64,000 nucleotides of DNA from Saccharomycodes ludwigii. Taxonomy: Eukaryota; Ascomycota; Saccharomycetes; Saccharomycodales; Saccharomycodaceae. Location of the stretch: NCBI RefSeq assembly GCF_020623625.1, contig NC_060200.1, forward strand, positions 1 through 64,000, written 5' to 3'. The notes below the pieces were generated by a model, which saw nothing but the letters and a program-made list of their open reading frames with translations, was not told the origin of the DNA and ran no database searches. Numbering within the stretch: position 1 is the first letter of the stretch; each line of letters begins with the position of its first letter. A program made the translations under genes and the position numbers. Below are positions 54,085 through 64,000 of this stretch, piece by piece.

Positions 54085-56169
54085 TCATAGTTGTTTAAAT
54101 ATTTCCCACAATGATAGTAATCTATCAATTCTTGTAATTGAATTTAATTGTCTCTCTTGCACCATTTTCAATTGGTTGATTTCACTTGTTAATAGTAATT
54201 CCATTTCTTTCCCCTTTACATCTTCCCTTTGTGCCTTAGTCAAAAGCGTAGAATTCTCATTTTTCAAATTTTCTAATCTATAAATTAAATTGGCAATGTT
54301 CCAACACAAATTTGATTTCATAAAATTAAAAGCTCTTGAATTATTGGTTCTGAAAAGGAAAACTGATCTAGAGGCACTCCTGTCCGCAGTTCTGGGTAAT
54401 TCTTGAATTTCTACGCCATTATAGCGAGCTAATGAAGATAAAACAGATCTAATATCCTTTTCACGCATTAATGCCAAATTATTTAAAAGTTTTTCGGTAA
54501 CCAATCTATTCTCTCTAATGCAACGCAAAACCCGGAAAGCCGAAGAACCTAGAGTTGCTTGAATTAATGTATCGTAAGTGTAAGTTTTCAAACAAGGAAT
54601 TAAAGAGGAATATGGTACATAATACATCCCTGGTTTAGCTTCTTTAATGAATTCTACACTGCCATTAGCTAATAATTTTAGGTGTGCATTTATAATGGGA
54701 ACAGAATGTGGTTCTTGATCATCATCATCTATGTAATCATCATAATCGTCGTCGTGTTCATCCTCATAATTTTCATTTTCCAAATTGTTTTTGTCATTAC
54801 TTGGCTTGACGGATGCTGGCAAAGGGGGTACTACAAACCCATCTTCCGTTTTTAATCTCTTCTTGGATGGCTGTTCAGCATCATTATCGGTATTATCCGC
54901 CGTACCATTGTTGGCTGTCCTTAACTGTCTGCTGGTTAATTTTGTGACAATTGAACCACGCAAGTCGATACTTTTGCTCAAGTGTTTTGATATGTCTATG
55001 GCGTTAAACAAAACACCTGGTTGGTTTTCCTCGTGTAACTTCAAATCATCAGTAATGCCTTCTAATTCGTTGAGTTCTTGTACCAATTCTGTATATAATA
55101 ATGGGCTTTTAACATCTGGAGAGGCTTTTTCCGTGATTTTTAAAGCTGTCTCCAAAATTACAGAGGGTAGATAGCCAGCTCTAACAGCTGCAAATTGAAC
55201 AATGTGTTGTGATCTTTTAAATTTCCAATACCTTGGTAAATTAAAAGTTAATGAGATGTCATCATTGATTTTTCTTAGAGAGGTTTTAGTATCAACTACA
55301 ATAATGTTTTGATTTTCATTAACGGAAGAAGGTTGATTAATTAGTTGTAAATATTTGTCTTTAGCTTTATCCTTTGATTGTTGTCTTTTTTTTAAATCGC
55401 TCAAAGCAGAATTTTTAGGAATGCTGTTATATTCTCTTGAATAGAGTCTATTCCACAAGTCGATTTTAGGAATGTACAATAGTGGTGTGCAGTTAATAAA
55501 AAATTTATCTTCAACTAACCTGACGAATAAAGATTGCAGCATGGATTCAGATACATTGTGGTTGTTGGCTACAAAATCTCTGGGGCGTAAAGAACCAAAA
55601 CTTAAAACGTTGTGTAAAATTTCACTCATTAATTGTTTTTCGTCATTATCATCATCATTTTCGTAATAGTAATTTGTTAAATTAGTTATAATATCACCGC
55701 TATACAATAAAATTAGTAAACCTTCTTCATTATAAGAATAATAGAATTTATTAGTGTTGCCGTTTTTCTTAATATTAGAACCGGCACCATCAGAATCCAT
55801 ATAAGATACACATCTCAACTGGACCAAACTCACTAAAGTTTCTTTAATAGATTTTAAGTCAATATTCAATCTATCACTTAGTTCTCGAAAAGTTAATCTA
55901 CCTTTTAAAATCAAACATTTAATGACTTCACTTGCTTTTTCACCTAAAAAGGATCTGATTAGTTCCGAATACAAAAAAGCTTCTGGGTTTAAAGTACGCA
56001 ATTCTACATTATTTATACAATTGGTTGAAACAAATAATTCGGTATTGTTGGAGCCGGAATTGTTATCAGTGGTGTTGGAAGGATCGTTAGGAAGGTTACT
56101 GATACCACTATCTTTTGAACCTTCTATCTCTGACATAGTATTGCCAATAATATTATCAATAACAGACAT
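54085..56169 (-). CDS. RPC82: RNA polymerase III subunit C82
   Basis: Part of the C82-C34-C31 subcomplex that gives RNA polymerase III its initiation specificity; it has four winged-helix domains. The ATG at 56169 (MSVIDNIIGNTMSEIEGS) gives 694 residues, against 654 in S. cerevisiae. Two earlier in-frame ATGs (56259, 56301) would add a peptide containing a Phe run translated from poly(A), so I did not use them. Well-conserved stretches: LRTLNPEAFLYSELIRSFLG, VSLVQLRCVSYM, SKKRLKTEDGFVVPPLP, RTADRSASRSVFLFRTNNS and RIDRLLSLWEIFKQL at the C-terminus. An acidic spacer (about 54700-54780) is typical. Position matches YPR190C. The winged-helix fold could suggest TFIIE, but these motifs and the context fix C82. 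Confidence 0.94.
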   Translation of the reverse strand: MSVIDNIIGNTMSEIEGSKDSGISNLPNDPSNTTDNNSGSNNTELFVSTNCINNVELRTLNPEAFLYSELIRSFLGEKASEVIKCLILKGRLTFRELSDRLNIDLKSIKETLVSLVQLRCVSYMDSDGAGSNIKKNGNTNKFYYSYNEEGLLILLYSGDIITNLTNYYYENDDDNDEKQLMSEILHNVLSFGSLRPRDFVANNHNVSESMLQSLFVRLVEDKFFINCTPLLYIPKIDLWNRLYSREYNSIPKNSALSDLKKRQQSKDKAKDKYLQLINQPSSVNENQNIIVVDTKTSLRKINDDISLTFNLPRYWKFKRSQHIVQFAAVRAGYLPSVILETALKITEKASPDVKSPLLYTELVQELNELEGITDDLKLHEENQPGVLFNAIDISKHLSKSIDLRGSIVTKLTSRQLRTANNGTADNTDNDAEQPSKKRLKTEDGFVVPPLPASVKPSNDKNNLENENYEDEHDDDYDDYIDDDDQEPHSVPIINAHLKLLANGSVEFIKEAKPGMYYVPYSSLIPCLKTYTYDTLIQATLGSSAFRVLRCIRENRLVTEKLLNNLALMREKDIRSVLSSLARYNGVEIQELPRTADRSASRSVFLFRTNNSRAFNFMKSNLCWNIANLIYRLENLKNENSTLLTKAQREDVKGKEMELLLTSEINQLKMVQERQLNSITRIDRLLSLWEIFKQL

Positions 56170-57169
56170 TATTTTGAAGAAGCTGGTCGTATCCGTATTT
56201 GTGCTGCTATTTTGCTTTTTGTTTACAAATGTCACGTTATTGCACACAACTTTGAACATAGAAGAATTAAAAAAAAAAAAAAAAAAAATTTTTTTTCCCA
56301 TCGATGAATCAAAAATATATATGAAAAAAAAAAAAAAAAGAAAAGATCTTAGTCCGTGAATTTGGATTCAAAAAGCCAGCTTCGTATTCATCGGATAATA
56401 GCTGCTTCGGCATTACAAAAAGCTTTAAAATCATTTAATACGAATGTATGAGATGTACGATGTTTTCTTTGTAGTATAATAAATGCATAGATTTCTAAAC
56501 GCAGCCAATCATCTTTTTATATTTATGAATAAAAAAATGATGGTATAAAAAATTAAGAATGTTTTGAACGATTGGTTATTGTTACGTTTGTCCCCGATAA
56601 AATTCAAAGGGGAAAGACAAATTATTATTATTATTATTTTCCATTCTTTTAGGAGAAAAAAAAAAAAGTATAAGACGAGACGAAGGAAAGGGGAAACCAC
56701 TTTGGTACTATTTGCTTTGTATTATTAGGATTGATTTTGTCAAATGGTAAAAAAGCAAGATAATTTTCGTCTTTATTATTTTACATTTCGACTAAAAAAT
56801 TAACTTTTTCAAAAATATGCTTTAAAAAAAACATCTCAGATAAATATTTGAATTTGTATAACAATAACAATTTTCCCCATCCACTGAACTTTATTTAAAA
56901 TTTAAATTTAAAAATTAATTGCGCGAGCTTAACTAAAAATATTGAAAAAAATAAAAAATAAAACAGATCTTTTTTTTTTTTTTTTTTTTTTTTTTATTTT
57001 CTTTTATTTTAATTTTAATTTTTTCTTTTCCCTCTAGTAAAATTCGTATTACTGGTCTTTTCTATTGACAGATATTTCACACTTCCCCATCTTCTGTTTA
57101 CTTTTTAGGGTAATTCTTATTCAAATAAAGAAAAGGTTAAATTAAAAACATCACATCCTAATACATAAA
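56170..57169. promoter_or_regulatory. 1 kb divergent region RPC82/QCR2
   Basis: CCAATCA at 56505-56511 fits the Hap2/3/4/5 consensus CCAATNA, and ATTGG at 56571 is a second CCAAT core on the other strand. Respiratory genes such as QCR2 are activated through such sites in yeasts, but these lie 600-660 bases from the QCR2 start, so the assignment is uncertain. A T run of 27 bases (56970-56996) lies closer to QCR2. No gene is seen. Confidence 0.35.
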
Positions 57170-58282
57170 ATGTTATCCGCCTCCACTAGATTACAATTTG
57201 TTAAGCAAGTTGCAAGATCATATGCCACCAAAGTTAGTTCAAAAGATGGTACTGGTAAGATTTCCAGAGTTGCCGTCAAAGTTAACGCTGGTTCTCAATA
57301 TGCCACTAAAGATGGTATTTCTCATTTGTTATCAAGATTCAATTTCCAAAACACCACTAACAAATCTGCTTTAAGATTGGTCAGGGAAAGTGAGTTATTG
57401 GGTGGTAACTTCAAATCCTTTGTTAACAGAGAAAACATTATTTTGGAAGCTACTTTCTTGAAGGAAGATTTACCATACTTTGTTAATGCATTGGGTAATG
57501 TTTTGTACAAGACCTCTTTCAAAGAATATGAGTTAGACGAACAAGTTTTACCAGCAGCTAAACATGATTTATTGGTTCACAATGCCTGTCCAGTTAGAAA
57601 AGCTGAAGATTTATTATACAATGTTACCTTCAGAAATGGGTTAGGTAACCCAGTTTACTACGATGGTGTTGAAAACATCACTTTAGAAGACATCAAATCT
57701 TTTGCTGACAAAGTTTATGTCAAAGATAACATCGAAGTTATCGGACAAGGTGTCAATGAAGGTGATTTAAAGAGATTTGTTGGCGAATCTTTATTGAATT
57801 CTTTGCCAACCGCCCAATCTTTGGCCAAGACTGTTTCTCCCAAGACTTTTAACGGTGAAACTAGATTGAGAAATATCGGTGACAGTGTTGCTGCTATTGC
57901 AGTTCCAATTGCCCCAAGTGACTTTGCTACTTATGAAGTCTTGGCTAAGTATTTGTCCTCTCCATTATCTGACCTATCCTCTTTGATCTTTAAAGTTAAA
58001 TTAGACAAGTATTCCACTTCTGGTTTGTTTTCTTTATATGTCAAAGCTGCTTGTCCAAAAACTGTTTCTGCCAACATCAAAAAGATTGTGACCGAATTAA
58101 AGGCTGGTAAGGATATTTCTGTCGCCAAAAACTATGCTGCTACTCAATTAGCTTTAGAAAATCAAACTTCTATTTCTCCAGTTCAATTGAATTTGGACTC
58201 CGTCAGCAATTTTCAATTAGGTAAATTTAATTACGTTGCTGTTGGTAAAGTTACTCAATTACCATATGCTGATGAATTATAA
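57170..58282 (+). CDS. QCR2: Ubiquinol-cytochrome c reductase core protein 2
   Basis: Core subunit 2 of respiratory complex III on the matrix side of the mitochondrial inner membrane; M16 peptidase-like fold without protease activity. The protein has 370 residues (368 in S. cerevisiae). The N-terminus [20 protein letters not shown] is a typical basic, Ser/Ala/Arg-rich mitochondrial presequence. The conserved [19 protein letters not shown] lacks the zinc-binding HxxEH of active M16 proteases, as expected for this subunit. [14 protein letters not shown] and [12 protein letters not shown] near the C-terminus match the yeast protein. Codon use is visibly more biased (GGT, GTT, CCA, TTG) than in neighbours, as for highly expressed genes. 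Last member of the conserved block (YPR191W). Confidence 0.96.
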   Translation: MLSASTRLQFVKQVARSYATKVSSKDGTGKISRVAVKVNAGSQYATKDGISHLLSRFNFQNTTNKSALRLVRESELLGGNFKSFVNRENIILEATFLKEDLPYFVNALGNVLYKTSFKEYELDEQVLPAAKHDLLVHNACPVRKAEDLLYNVTFRNGLGNPVYYDGVENITLEDIKSFADKVYVKDNIEVIGQGVNEGDLKRFVGESLLNSLPTAQSLAKTVSPKTFNGETRLRNIGDSVAAIAVPIAPSDFATYEVLAKYLSSPLSDLSSLIFKVKLDKYSTSGLFSLYVKAACPKTVSANIKKIVTELKAGKDISVAKNYAATQLALENQTSISPVQLNLDSVSNFQLGKFNYVAVGKVTQLPYADEL

Positions 58283-58519
58283 GGGGGAGAGCAATAAGGA
58301 GAAGAAGAAAAAGAAAAAGAGATTGAGGGAGGAAATATACATATATAATATATTCTCATTATACATAGTATAATAATAATCCAAAATGTGTTTTTTTTTT
58401 TTCCCATATTAGGAGTGTGACAATGGGTGAGAGGCAAGTGTTTGCAAGAGCTTGGTTTAAAATATTTCTCTCTATTTTTAATAATGATTTTATTTATTTA
58501 TTTTTATTTTTTTTATATC

Positions 58520-58550
<31 letters not shown>

Positions 58551-58765
58551 CTTTATCTACTATTATTGTTATTATTATTATATTTATTCATATATCTATT
58601 CAGTATAACTTTATTTATTATTTATTACTTCTACTTTTGAATAATATCTTTTAAAAATGTCTTTTTTTTTTTTCTCTTTTCATTATTCATAGCATTGTAA
58701 AGTAGTAATTAGTAGTATCACCATTGTTAACTTACACTAATATACGATTAAATTATTCCGAAAGC

Positions 58766-58796
<31 letters not shown>

Positions 58797-58841
58797 AAGC
58801 TCCATAGCTTATCTATTGATACAAAAGTGTTTACAATGTTT
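58283..58841. other. Convergent QCR2/DCP1 spacer
   Basis: Contains a TA microsatellite (58515-58547), TTA/TAT repeats just after it, and an A run of about 26 bases (58767-58792). No gene is seen. Confidence 0.6.
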
Positions 58842-59492
58842 TTATATAAATGAATCCTTAGGTTCATTTTCAAGTAAATATTTAATTAAGGTGTATAAAG
58901 TTTCTCTATCCTCTTCATTATATATCCATAAACCGTAAACATCCCCTAATAAATTTTTAATAATCAATAATTCGTCATTTTTTTCAATTTGGATGTTAGT
59001 CAAAACTTGCTTCTCCTCTTTACCAAACAATTTATGCTTATTTATTACACTATTTGGTGTTATGGCTAATGAAAAATTTTCTGGATTACATCTATTAAGT
59101 ATTATCAACCCGTAATTATAAAAATCTTGACCTTGTAAAACTTTCTGTTGAGTGCTACCGTTACTGCCATTATTATTATTTATTTCGTTGACATAAGAAG
59201 AATCCGTTTTCACAGTGTCCATTGCCTTAATAGCAGTAGAAGATGTGACAGATTTAAGTGTTGCACTTTCGTTACTAACATCATTCAGTAAATTTGTTGA
59301 AGTGTTTGAAAGATCTCTTAAATAAACCGCTAAAACACCTTGATATTCTTGTTTGGCCCAATTTTCTTGCTCAATATCATATTGGTACAAAACTGCATGT
59401 GAAGTATGAAATAACAACTGTTTAATTTTAGGATCGTATCTTCCAATGACATTGAAATTTAAGGCTTTCCTATAAAGGTCTAAAGTATCCAT
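58842..59492 (-). CDS. DCP1: mRNA decapping activator Dcp1
   Basis: EVH1-domain partner that stimulates the Dcp2 decapping enzyme in P-bodies and so triggers 5'-to-3' mRNA decay. The protein has 216 residues (231 in S. cerevisiae). The N-terminus LYRKALNFNVIGRYDPKIKQ followed by LLFHT is nearly identical to yeast Dcp1, as are YQGVLAVYLRDLS, FYNYGLIILNRCNPENFSLA and the last ten residues ENEPKDSFI. A variable, Ser/Thr/Asn-rich insertion of about 55 residues interrupts the EVH1 fold between YLRDLS and the NYGLI strand, at the same place as in S. cerevisiae. It is not next to QCR2 in S. cerevisiae. Confidence 0.96.
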   Translation of the reverse strand: MDTLDLYRKALNFNVIGRYDPKIKQLLFHTSHAVLYQYDIEQENWAKQEYQGVLAVYLRDLSNTSTNLLNDVSNESATLKSVTSSTAIKAMDTVKTDSSYVNEINNNNGSNGSTQQKVLQGQDFYNYGLIILNRCNPENFSLAITPNSVINKHKLFGKEEKQVLTNIQIEKNDELLIIKNLLGDVYGLWIYNEEDRETLYTLIKYLLENEPKDSFI

Positions 59493-60649
59493 ATGTGGTT
59501 ATTATGTTGTGTAGTTTTCAATATTTTATATACTTTAGTTATCAAATGGATCATTATACTATTGGAAATAACCATTTAAAAAAAAAAAATACAAGTAGGG
59601 GCAAGACTATTTTTTTTTTTTTTTTTTTTTTGGTTAAAGTTCAAAATAAAAATAAAAAAAAAAAAAAAAAAAAAGTGAAATCCGATATAATTATTGTCCG
59701 ATTTACGGATAAGACAGAAGAGTAATCTAATTATTTAGCCAATAATATGAAAATTGCACATGATAACAAGCACTGATCTACTTGGATGTTCAATCTGGCC
59801 GGTTGTACTAAAAGGACAAAACATACTTTATAGACTTGCATGTCCATCTTCTTAAATTGAACTGTTTCACGGAAACTAGTAAGTATTGAAAGTTCGTTTG
59901 CTTCATCATGATACTTGTTTCTATAAAGTTAGTTGTGATAATATTTATCGAATATCTAAGATCACTCTAGCATTAAATTATTAGCTGGACAAATTATTCC
60001 TAATTTTGTTTCACCTAACACATTTAGCAAAGACTCTTTTTGAGTTGTAATTCAATAATCCTATAACACTTAACTGTTATAAAATTAAAATTCATGATAA
60101 ATTTTTTTATCAAGAAAACAGCAACTAAAGAATTGGAAACTCCGTTTTTTTTTTTTTTTTTTTTTTTTTTTTCTTTATCGCCTCCACCAAAACAAATAGA
60201 AATATATCCAATTAAATAATGACAAAAAGATATAACTTGATTGACTTTTGACTTTCTCAACCAACACAAAAAAATCGTTATTTTTTTTTTTTTTTTGTTC
60301 TTAATGTGTAGCACTCACATAGTCATCAAAAGCACCCAATTTCTCAAGTCCTTTTTGAATTCATCCTAAAGTCAACTCAAAAATAAAATATAACAATATA
60401 TATGTTTTCTGTTTATTTGTCGTTGGCACTAACATAAGACAGAGGTGTAACATAATGATATATTTATTTACCAAGAAATATTTGTTTTTTTTTTTTTTTT
60501 TATCAATATATAACTAAGAAGAAAAAACTAATATACACTCGTTTATTCGTCTTTTCTTTCCGTAATCATTTTAGTTAATCTACTATTTTATACTTTTAAT
60601 GTCTATATGTATAAAGCAGAATATGGGAAAAAATTAAACATTTTTAACT
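59493..60649. other. DCP1/JLP1 divergent spacer
   Basis: About 1.15 kb with T runs (59611-59631, 60146-60171, 60485-60500) and an A run (59654-59673). A less repetitive stretch at about 59740-60060 has mixed composition, but I recognise no RNA gene or protein in it. Confidence 0.55.
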
Positions 60650-61783
60650 ATGGCTTATAATCCAGTAACATTTGGCTATTTTGACACACATTTTATTGCA
60701 GGGCAAGATGAAGTTAGTGCTGACGGTTTATTAAGAGTCAACAAAAAATATAGAGATGCCTCAAAATATCCGGACTTCTTACCCACATGGGATCCAAACG
60801 AAAAGTACCCACCCATTGAATTCCATAAATATGAAGACCCTGCTTTGAGAGCCAATCCAAAGTTCCCAAATTTGTTTCCTAAAGGGGTCGAACATTATAC
60901 TTCTAAGATTACTCCAAAATTGGGCGCTGAAATTAGAGGTATCCAATTAACAGATTTGAATGATAAAGCTAAAGATGAATTGGCTTTGTTTACTGCTCAA
61001 AGAGGCGTTGTTGTGTTTATTGACCAAGATTTTATTGAAAAGGGACCCGTTTGTGCTACTGAGTATGTTAAACATTTTGGCAAGTTACATATTCATCAGA
61101 CCTCTGGTAGACCTGAATCAACGCCCTATTTACATATCGCCTTTAGAAGACCAGACCATAGTGAATTTGAAAGAGTTTTCAAAGACAGTAACAGTTCCAT
61201 TCGATGGCATACAGATGTTTCTTATGAATTGCAGCCCCCATCCTATACTTTTTTTGGTCAAGTTGAAGGCCCAGATAGCGGTGGTGATACTCTATTTGCT
61301 GATTCTATAGAAGCTTATAATAGATTATCACCTAAATTCCAGAAGTTTTTAAATGGGCTTCATGTTGTTCACAGTTCTAGAGAACAAGCTGCTAGCTCAA
61401 AGAAACAAGGCGGTATTCAAAGGAGAGAATCTGTAGGATATGTTCATCCACTTGTTAGAGTTCATCCAGTTTTAAAACAAAAAAGTTTGTTTGTTAATAG
61501 ATCATTTTCCAGAAGAATTGTGGAATTGAAAAAAGCGGAATCAGATTTAGTTTTGGATTTCTTGTATAATCTAATTGATAATACTCATGATTTACAATTA
61601 AGAGCAAGATGGGCTCCTGGTTCTGTAGCCATCTGGGATAATCGTAGAGCTCATCATAGTGCTGTTATAGACTGGGAAGAACCGGTCAGTAGACACAATT
61701 TTAGAGTTACTCCACATGGTGAGAGACCCGTTGAAGATTTAAAATTTTTAAATGATGAAACCTATTATCCAGACTTAGCCTGA
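60650..61783 (+). CDS. JLP1: Fe(II)/2-oxoglutarate-dependent sulfonate dioxygenase
   Basis: TauD-family enzyme that hydroxylates alkylsulfonates or taurine so that sulfite is released as a sulfur source. The protein has 377 residues; S. cerevisiae Jlp1 has 412, the difference lying at the N-terminus, where this protein starts just before the conserved FDTHFIAGQDEVSADGLL. The iron-binding facial triad is visible: His and Asp in WHTDVSYELQPPSYTFF and the distal His in WDNRRAHHSAVIDWEEP, followed by the 2-oxoglutarate-binding Arg region (RHNFRVTPHGERP). KLHIHQTSGRPES and GGDTLFADSIEA also match the family. Its neighbours give no hint of a sulfur cluster. Paralogues are possible in yeasts, so the symbol means family member. 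Confidence 0.9.
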   Translation: MAYNPVTFGYFDTHFIAGQDEVSADGLLRVNKKYRDASKYPDFLPTWDPNEKYPPIEFHKYEDPALRANPKFPNLFPKGVEHYTSKITPKLGAEIRGIQLTDLNDKAKDELALFTAQRGVVVFIDQDFIEKGPVCATEYVKHFGKLHIHQTSGRPESTPYLHIAFRRPDHSEFERVFKDSNSSIRWHTDVSYELQPPSYTFFGQVEGPDSGGDTLFADSIEAYNRLSPKFQKFLNGLHVVHSSREQAASSKKQGGIQRRESVGYVHPLVRVHPVLKQKSLFVNRSFSRRIVELKKAESDLVLDFLYNLIDNTHDLQLRARWAPGSVAIWDNRRAHHSAVIDWEEPVSRHNFRVTPHGERPVEDLKFLNDETYYPDLA

Positions 61784-61886
61784 AATTGCAACTTAAAGAC
61801 GTATATTTAGACTTTTTTTTTTTTTTTTTTCATCTTTTTTTAATATTTTTATTTAATAAAATATTTCTATTTTTTCATATATATTA

Positions 61887-61938
<52 letters not shown>

Positions 61939-61975
61939 TATGCTTTAATGTTTTCTAAATCATACTTTATTTACT
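61784..61975. other. Convergent JLP1/INO1 spacer
   Basis: T run (61813-61830), A run (61892-61920) and an AT microsatellite (61921-61942) between the two stop codons. Confidence 0.7.
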
Positions 61976-63541
61976 TCAGTTTAGTCTTTCTTCAAATCTC
62001 AATTCGTTGCTGATAGGAATACCAACCAATAGCTTTAAAAAGTTTTCAATGGCAAGCTTTTGTTTGTTTAATCCATTAATTGTTTGAAATCCTTTTCTAG
62101 TCAATGGAGCCTTCAACCAGTAACCTAAAAACCCTAAAATTGGGTACAACTTTTCAAAATTTGCATTATTATCATCTAGTGACTTGTAAGTAATTCTACT
62201 CAAGAATTCAGAAACTATAACTAAATCCAAAACTAATGGAGTAGCCAATAAAGAATCCTCACAAACATTAGAAATGGAAATTCTATTATGACCACCTAAC
62301 ATTAATTCAGAGTAATATTCATCTAGAGCAACTTTTGAATCACCAACTGCCTTCATATATTTAATTACAATGGTGTGGTCAATTTTTTTACCTAACTCGT
62401 CATTATACAATATTTGGTTAGAAGCAATAATGTCATCAACAACAGAAGATTTTGAGATCTCTTTGGATCTGAATTGTTCGTGAGAGCTCAAATTGAAACC
62501 ATCATTGTTACCTAAATGGTTATATGAAGCGATGGAAACTGGTCTTATGCCGGCATCAACCAAAAACTGTGCCAAAACAGATTTGAATTTGGTTTGACCA
62601 GATTTGAAATCATCACCAACAATAAAAGACTTGTGTTCTTCTGCCAAGTTAACAACACCTGGTACCAAAGTATTTTGTGGAGAACCATTAATAAAAATTG
62701 AATTTTCCAAAATAGAAGCGACAGCAAAAATGGTTGATTGAGAAACTTCCTTATGACCATTCTTAATAGCGTTTATCAAATTCTCAGCAGTATCGTTAAT
62801 GCCTTCGATAATAGAAGAGTAACGTTCAGTATTGGCAGTCCATAAGACAATAACTTTGTCTAGACCGTTTTTGTTTTTAAACTCTTTGATATCATTTCTA
62901 ATTTTAGTAACATGATCCCATTTGTTATCCAAGTCAATTTGGTTATTTTTTGAGTTGTAAACATTATTGGCTCTATCCTTTTGATTCAAAGCAATAAAGT
63001 CGGGATAATAAATAGATGGCATTGGCTTATACTCTTCTAATTTCTCTGCCAATTTGTCTTGCAAATTAACATCAAGAACTTTAGCTCTTTTACAAGCATC
63101 TTTCAAATTGGCGTTGTTGATGTCCCAACCGCCAATGACCAAATCGTCTGGATTAACAAATGGTACGATAGAATTGAACGGAACATAAACATCACGTCCA
63201 GTAGCATCAACACCAATTTTAATTGTGGATGCCTGGGTTACAGAACCAAAATAATTGGGTTTGACGACACCATCTTTATTTTCAAAAGAAACTTTGTGTT
63301 TATTAGCCAAATGAGCGGCGACAAATGTGGAACCATTGTTACCAGCTAAACCAACCAATAATAGACCAACTTTACCAGCTTTTAAGTCAACTTTGAATTC
63401 GTAATCCTTAGAAAATGGTTCGACATGGTATTTGTTGTTCTTTGGATCTTTAGTGACTAAAGCGTTTTCATAAGTGATTTTAGTGGTCAAAGTGTCAGTG
63501 GACCATTTTGCATTTGAGTTCGCGACAGTGATAGATGACAT
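61976..63541 (-). CDS. INO1: Inositol-3-phosphate synthase
   Basis: Converts glucose-6-phosphate to inositol-3-phosphate with NAD+, the committed step of inositol synthesis for phosphatidylinositol, sphingolipids and GPI anchors; cytosolic tetramer. The protein has 521 residues (533 in S. cerevisiae). The NAD-binding loop reads [20 protein letters not shown] near residues 63-82 (GLGGNNGS in yeast, so one Gly is Ala). Catalytic-domain motifs are intact: [48 protein letters not shown] with the active-site Lys, [14 protein letters not shown], and [20 protein letters not shown]. The C-terminus ends [10 protein letters not shown] as in yeast. The start ATG is preceded by a poly(T)/(A) stretch. Confidence 0.97.
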   Translation of the reverse strand: MSSITVANSNAKWSTDTLTTKITYENALVTKDPKNNKYHVEPFSKDYEFKVDLKAGKVGLLLVGLAGNNGSTFVAAHLANKHKVSFENKDGVVKPNYFGSVTQASTIKIGVDATGRDVYVPFNSIVPFVNPDDLVIGGWDINNANLKDACKRAKVLDVNLQDKLAEKLEEYKPMPSIYYPDFIALNQKDRANNVYNSKNNQIDLDNKWDHVTKIRNDIKEFKNKNGLDKVIVLWTANTERYSSIIEGINDTAENLINAIKNGHKEVSQSTIFAVASILENSIFINGSPQNTLVPGVVNLAEEHKSFIVGDDFKSGQTKFKSVLAQFLVDAGIRPVSIASYNHLGNNDGFNLSSHEQFRSKEISKSSVVDDIIASNQILYNDELGKKIDHTIVIKYMKAVGDSKVALDEYYSELMLGGHNRISISNVCEDSLLATPLVLDLVIVSEFLSRITYKSLDDNNANFEKLYPILGFLGYWLKAPLTRKGFQTINGLNKQKLAIENFLKLLVGIPISNELRFEERLN

Positions 63542-64000
63542 TTTTTTTTTTTTTTTTTCTTTTGTGGTTGTTTTACTTGATGTTTTTATTTTTATTGTTA
63601 TTATTTATATTTATATAAAGTATAAAATTATAAAGAAACAAATAAAATACATAAAGAAAAAAAAAAAAAAAATATAATTGTCAAAAATGAAAATAAAAAA
63701 AAAGACTGAAACTCTCTGTTTATATACCTTTATTTTAGTTCAATTTAAATTCAATTAAAACTAAATTTATTTCAAATCGAATTTTGAATGAAAAATTGAA
63801 TGATACATATCATAATATGTTGTTTATGAAATATGTTTATTATATGGACATTTCCATTAAAAATATAAGTAGTAGTAGTATCAGTAATTGCAGCTTTATT
63901 ATAATTGTACTAATGAAGACATAAAAGTCGCAGAAACCAATATTATTCGCATGTGTTAATAGCTGAATAAATAAATAATTTTTGCTCGTATTAGCTTTGT
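63542..64000. promoter_or_regulatory. INO1 upstream region with one E-box
   Basis: 459 bases reach the window edge. CATGTG at 63950-63955 is the core of the inositol-responsive element bound by Ino2/Ino4, about 410 bases before the start; the following bases do not fit the full CATGTGAAAT consensus. Otherwise there are A/T runs only. Confidence 0.3.

Noticed and set aside
54085-56169. TFIIE large subunit (winged-helix protein)
   Set aside because: The C-terminal motifs, length and place between SKI3 and QCR2 fit RNA polymerase III subunit C82 instead.
1-64000. CRISPR array or bacterial-type system
   Set aside because: The tandem repeats have no unique spacers of constant length, and every recognisable gene is a yeast nuclear gene or a yeast retroelement.

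Overview
This window looks like one end of a budding-yeast chromosome (Saccharomycetales, near Saccharomyces, Kluyveromyces and Saccharomycodes). Intergenic DNA is very AT-rich and full of poly(A)/poly(T) tracts, the genes have no recognisable introns, and the coding sequences are clear homologues of S. cerevisiae genes. Eight consecutive genes from 38.2 to 58.3 kb (GDB1, ATG13, PZF1, RPO26, MLC2, SKI3, RPC82, QCR2) lie in the same order and on the same strands as S. cerevisiae YPR184W to YPR191W. A sphingolipid delta-4 desaturase, absent from S. cerevisiae, argues for a different genus. Saccharomycodes or a relative is my guess, not a proof.

Left third (1-29 kb), subtelomere-like. It opens with five copies of a 47-48 bp tandem repeat, which grade into about 4.5 kb of low-complexity DNA with almost no G on the + strand and internal higher-order repeats. 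Next come a broken class III aminotransferase, stacked LTR relics, nearly 6 kb without recognisable genes, a very large FLO-type flocculin (35 copies of a 45-residue repeat) whose 5' end is cut off by an LTR, and a young Ty1/copia element. About 3 kb of empty DNA follows.

Middle and right (29-64 kb), ordinary gene-rich chromosome. A LAG1/LAC1-type ceramide synthase and a sphingolipid delta-4 desaturase diverge from a 3.5 kb spacer and would act one after the other in making glucosylceramide-type sphingolipids. The conserved block then brings glycogen debranching (GDB1), autophagy initiation (ATG13), RNA polymerase III functions (PZF1, RPO26, RPC82), a myosin light chain (MLC2), the SKI complex (SKI3) and respiratory complex III (QCR2). 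After the block come the decapping subunit DCP1, a JLP1-like sulfonate dioxygenase and the inositol-3-phosphate synthase INO1, which are not neighbours of QCR2 in S. cerevisiae.

The most interesting signals are the strongly strand-asymmetric G-poor tract at the left end, the flocculin that lost its secretion signal at an LTR junction, and the lack of matching target-site duplications around that retroelement. I found no CRISPR array, rRNA or convincing tRNA gene.
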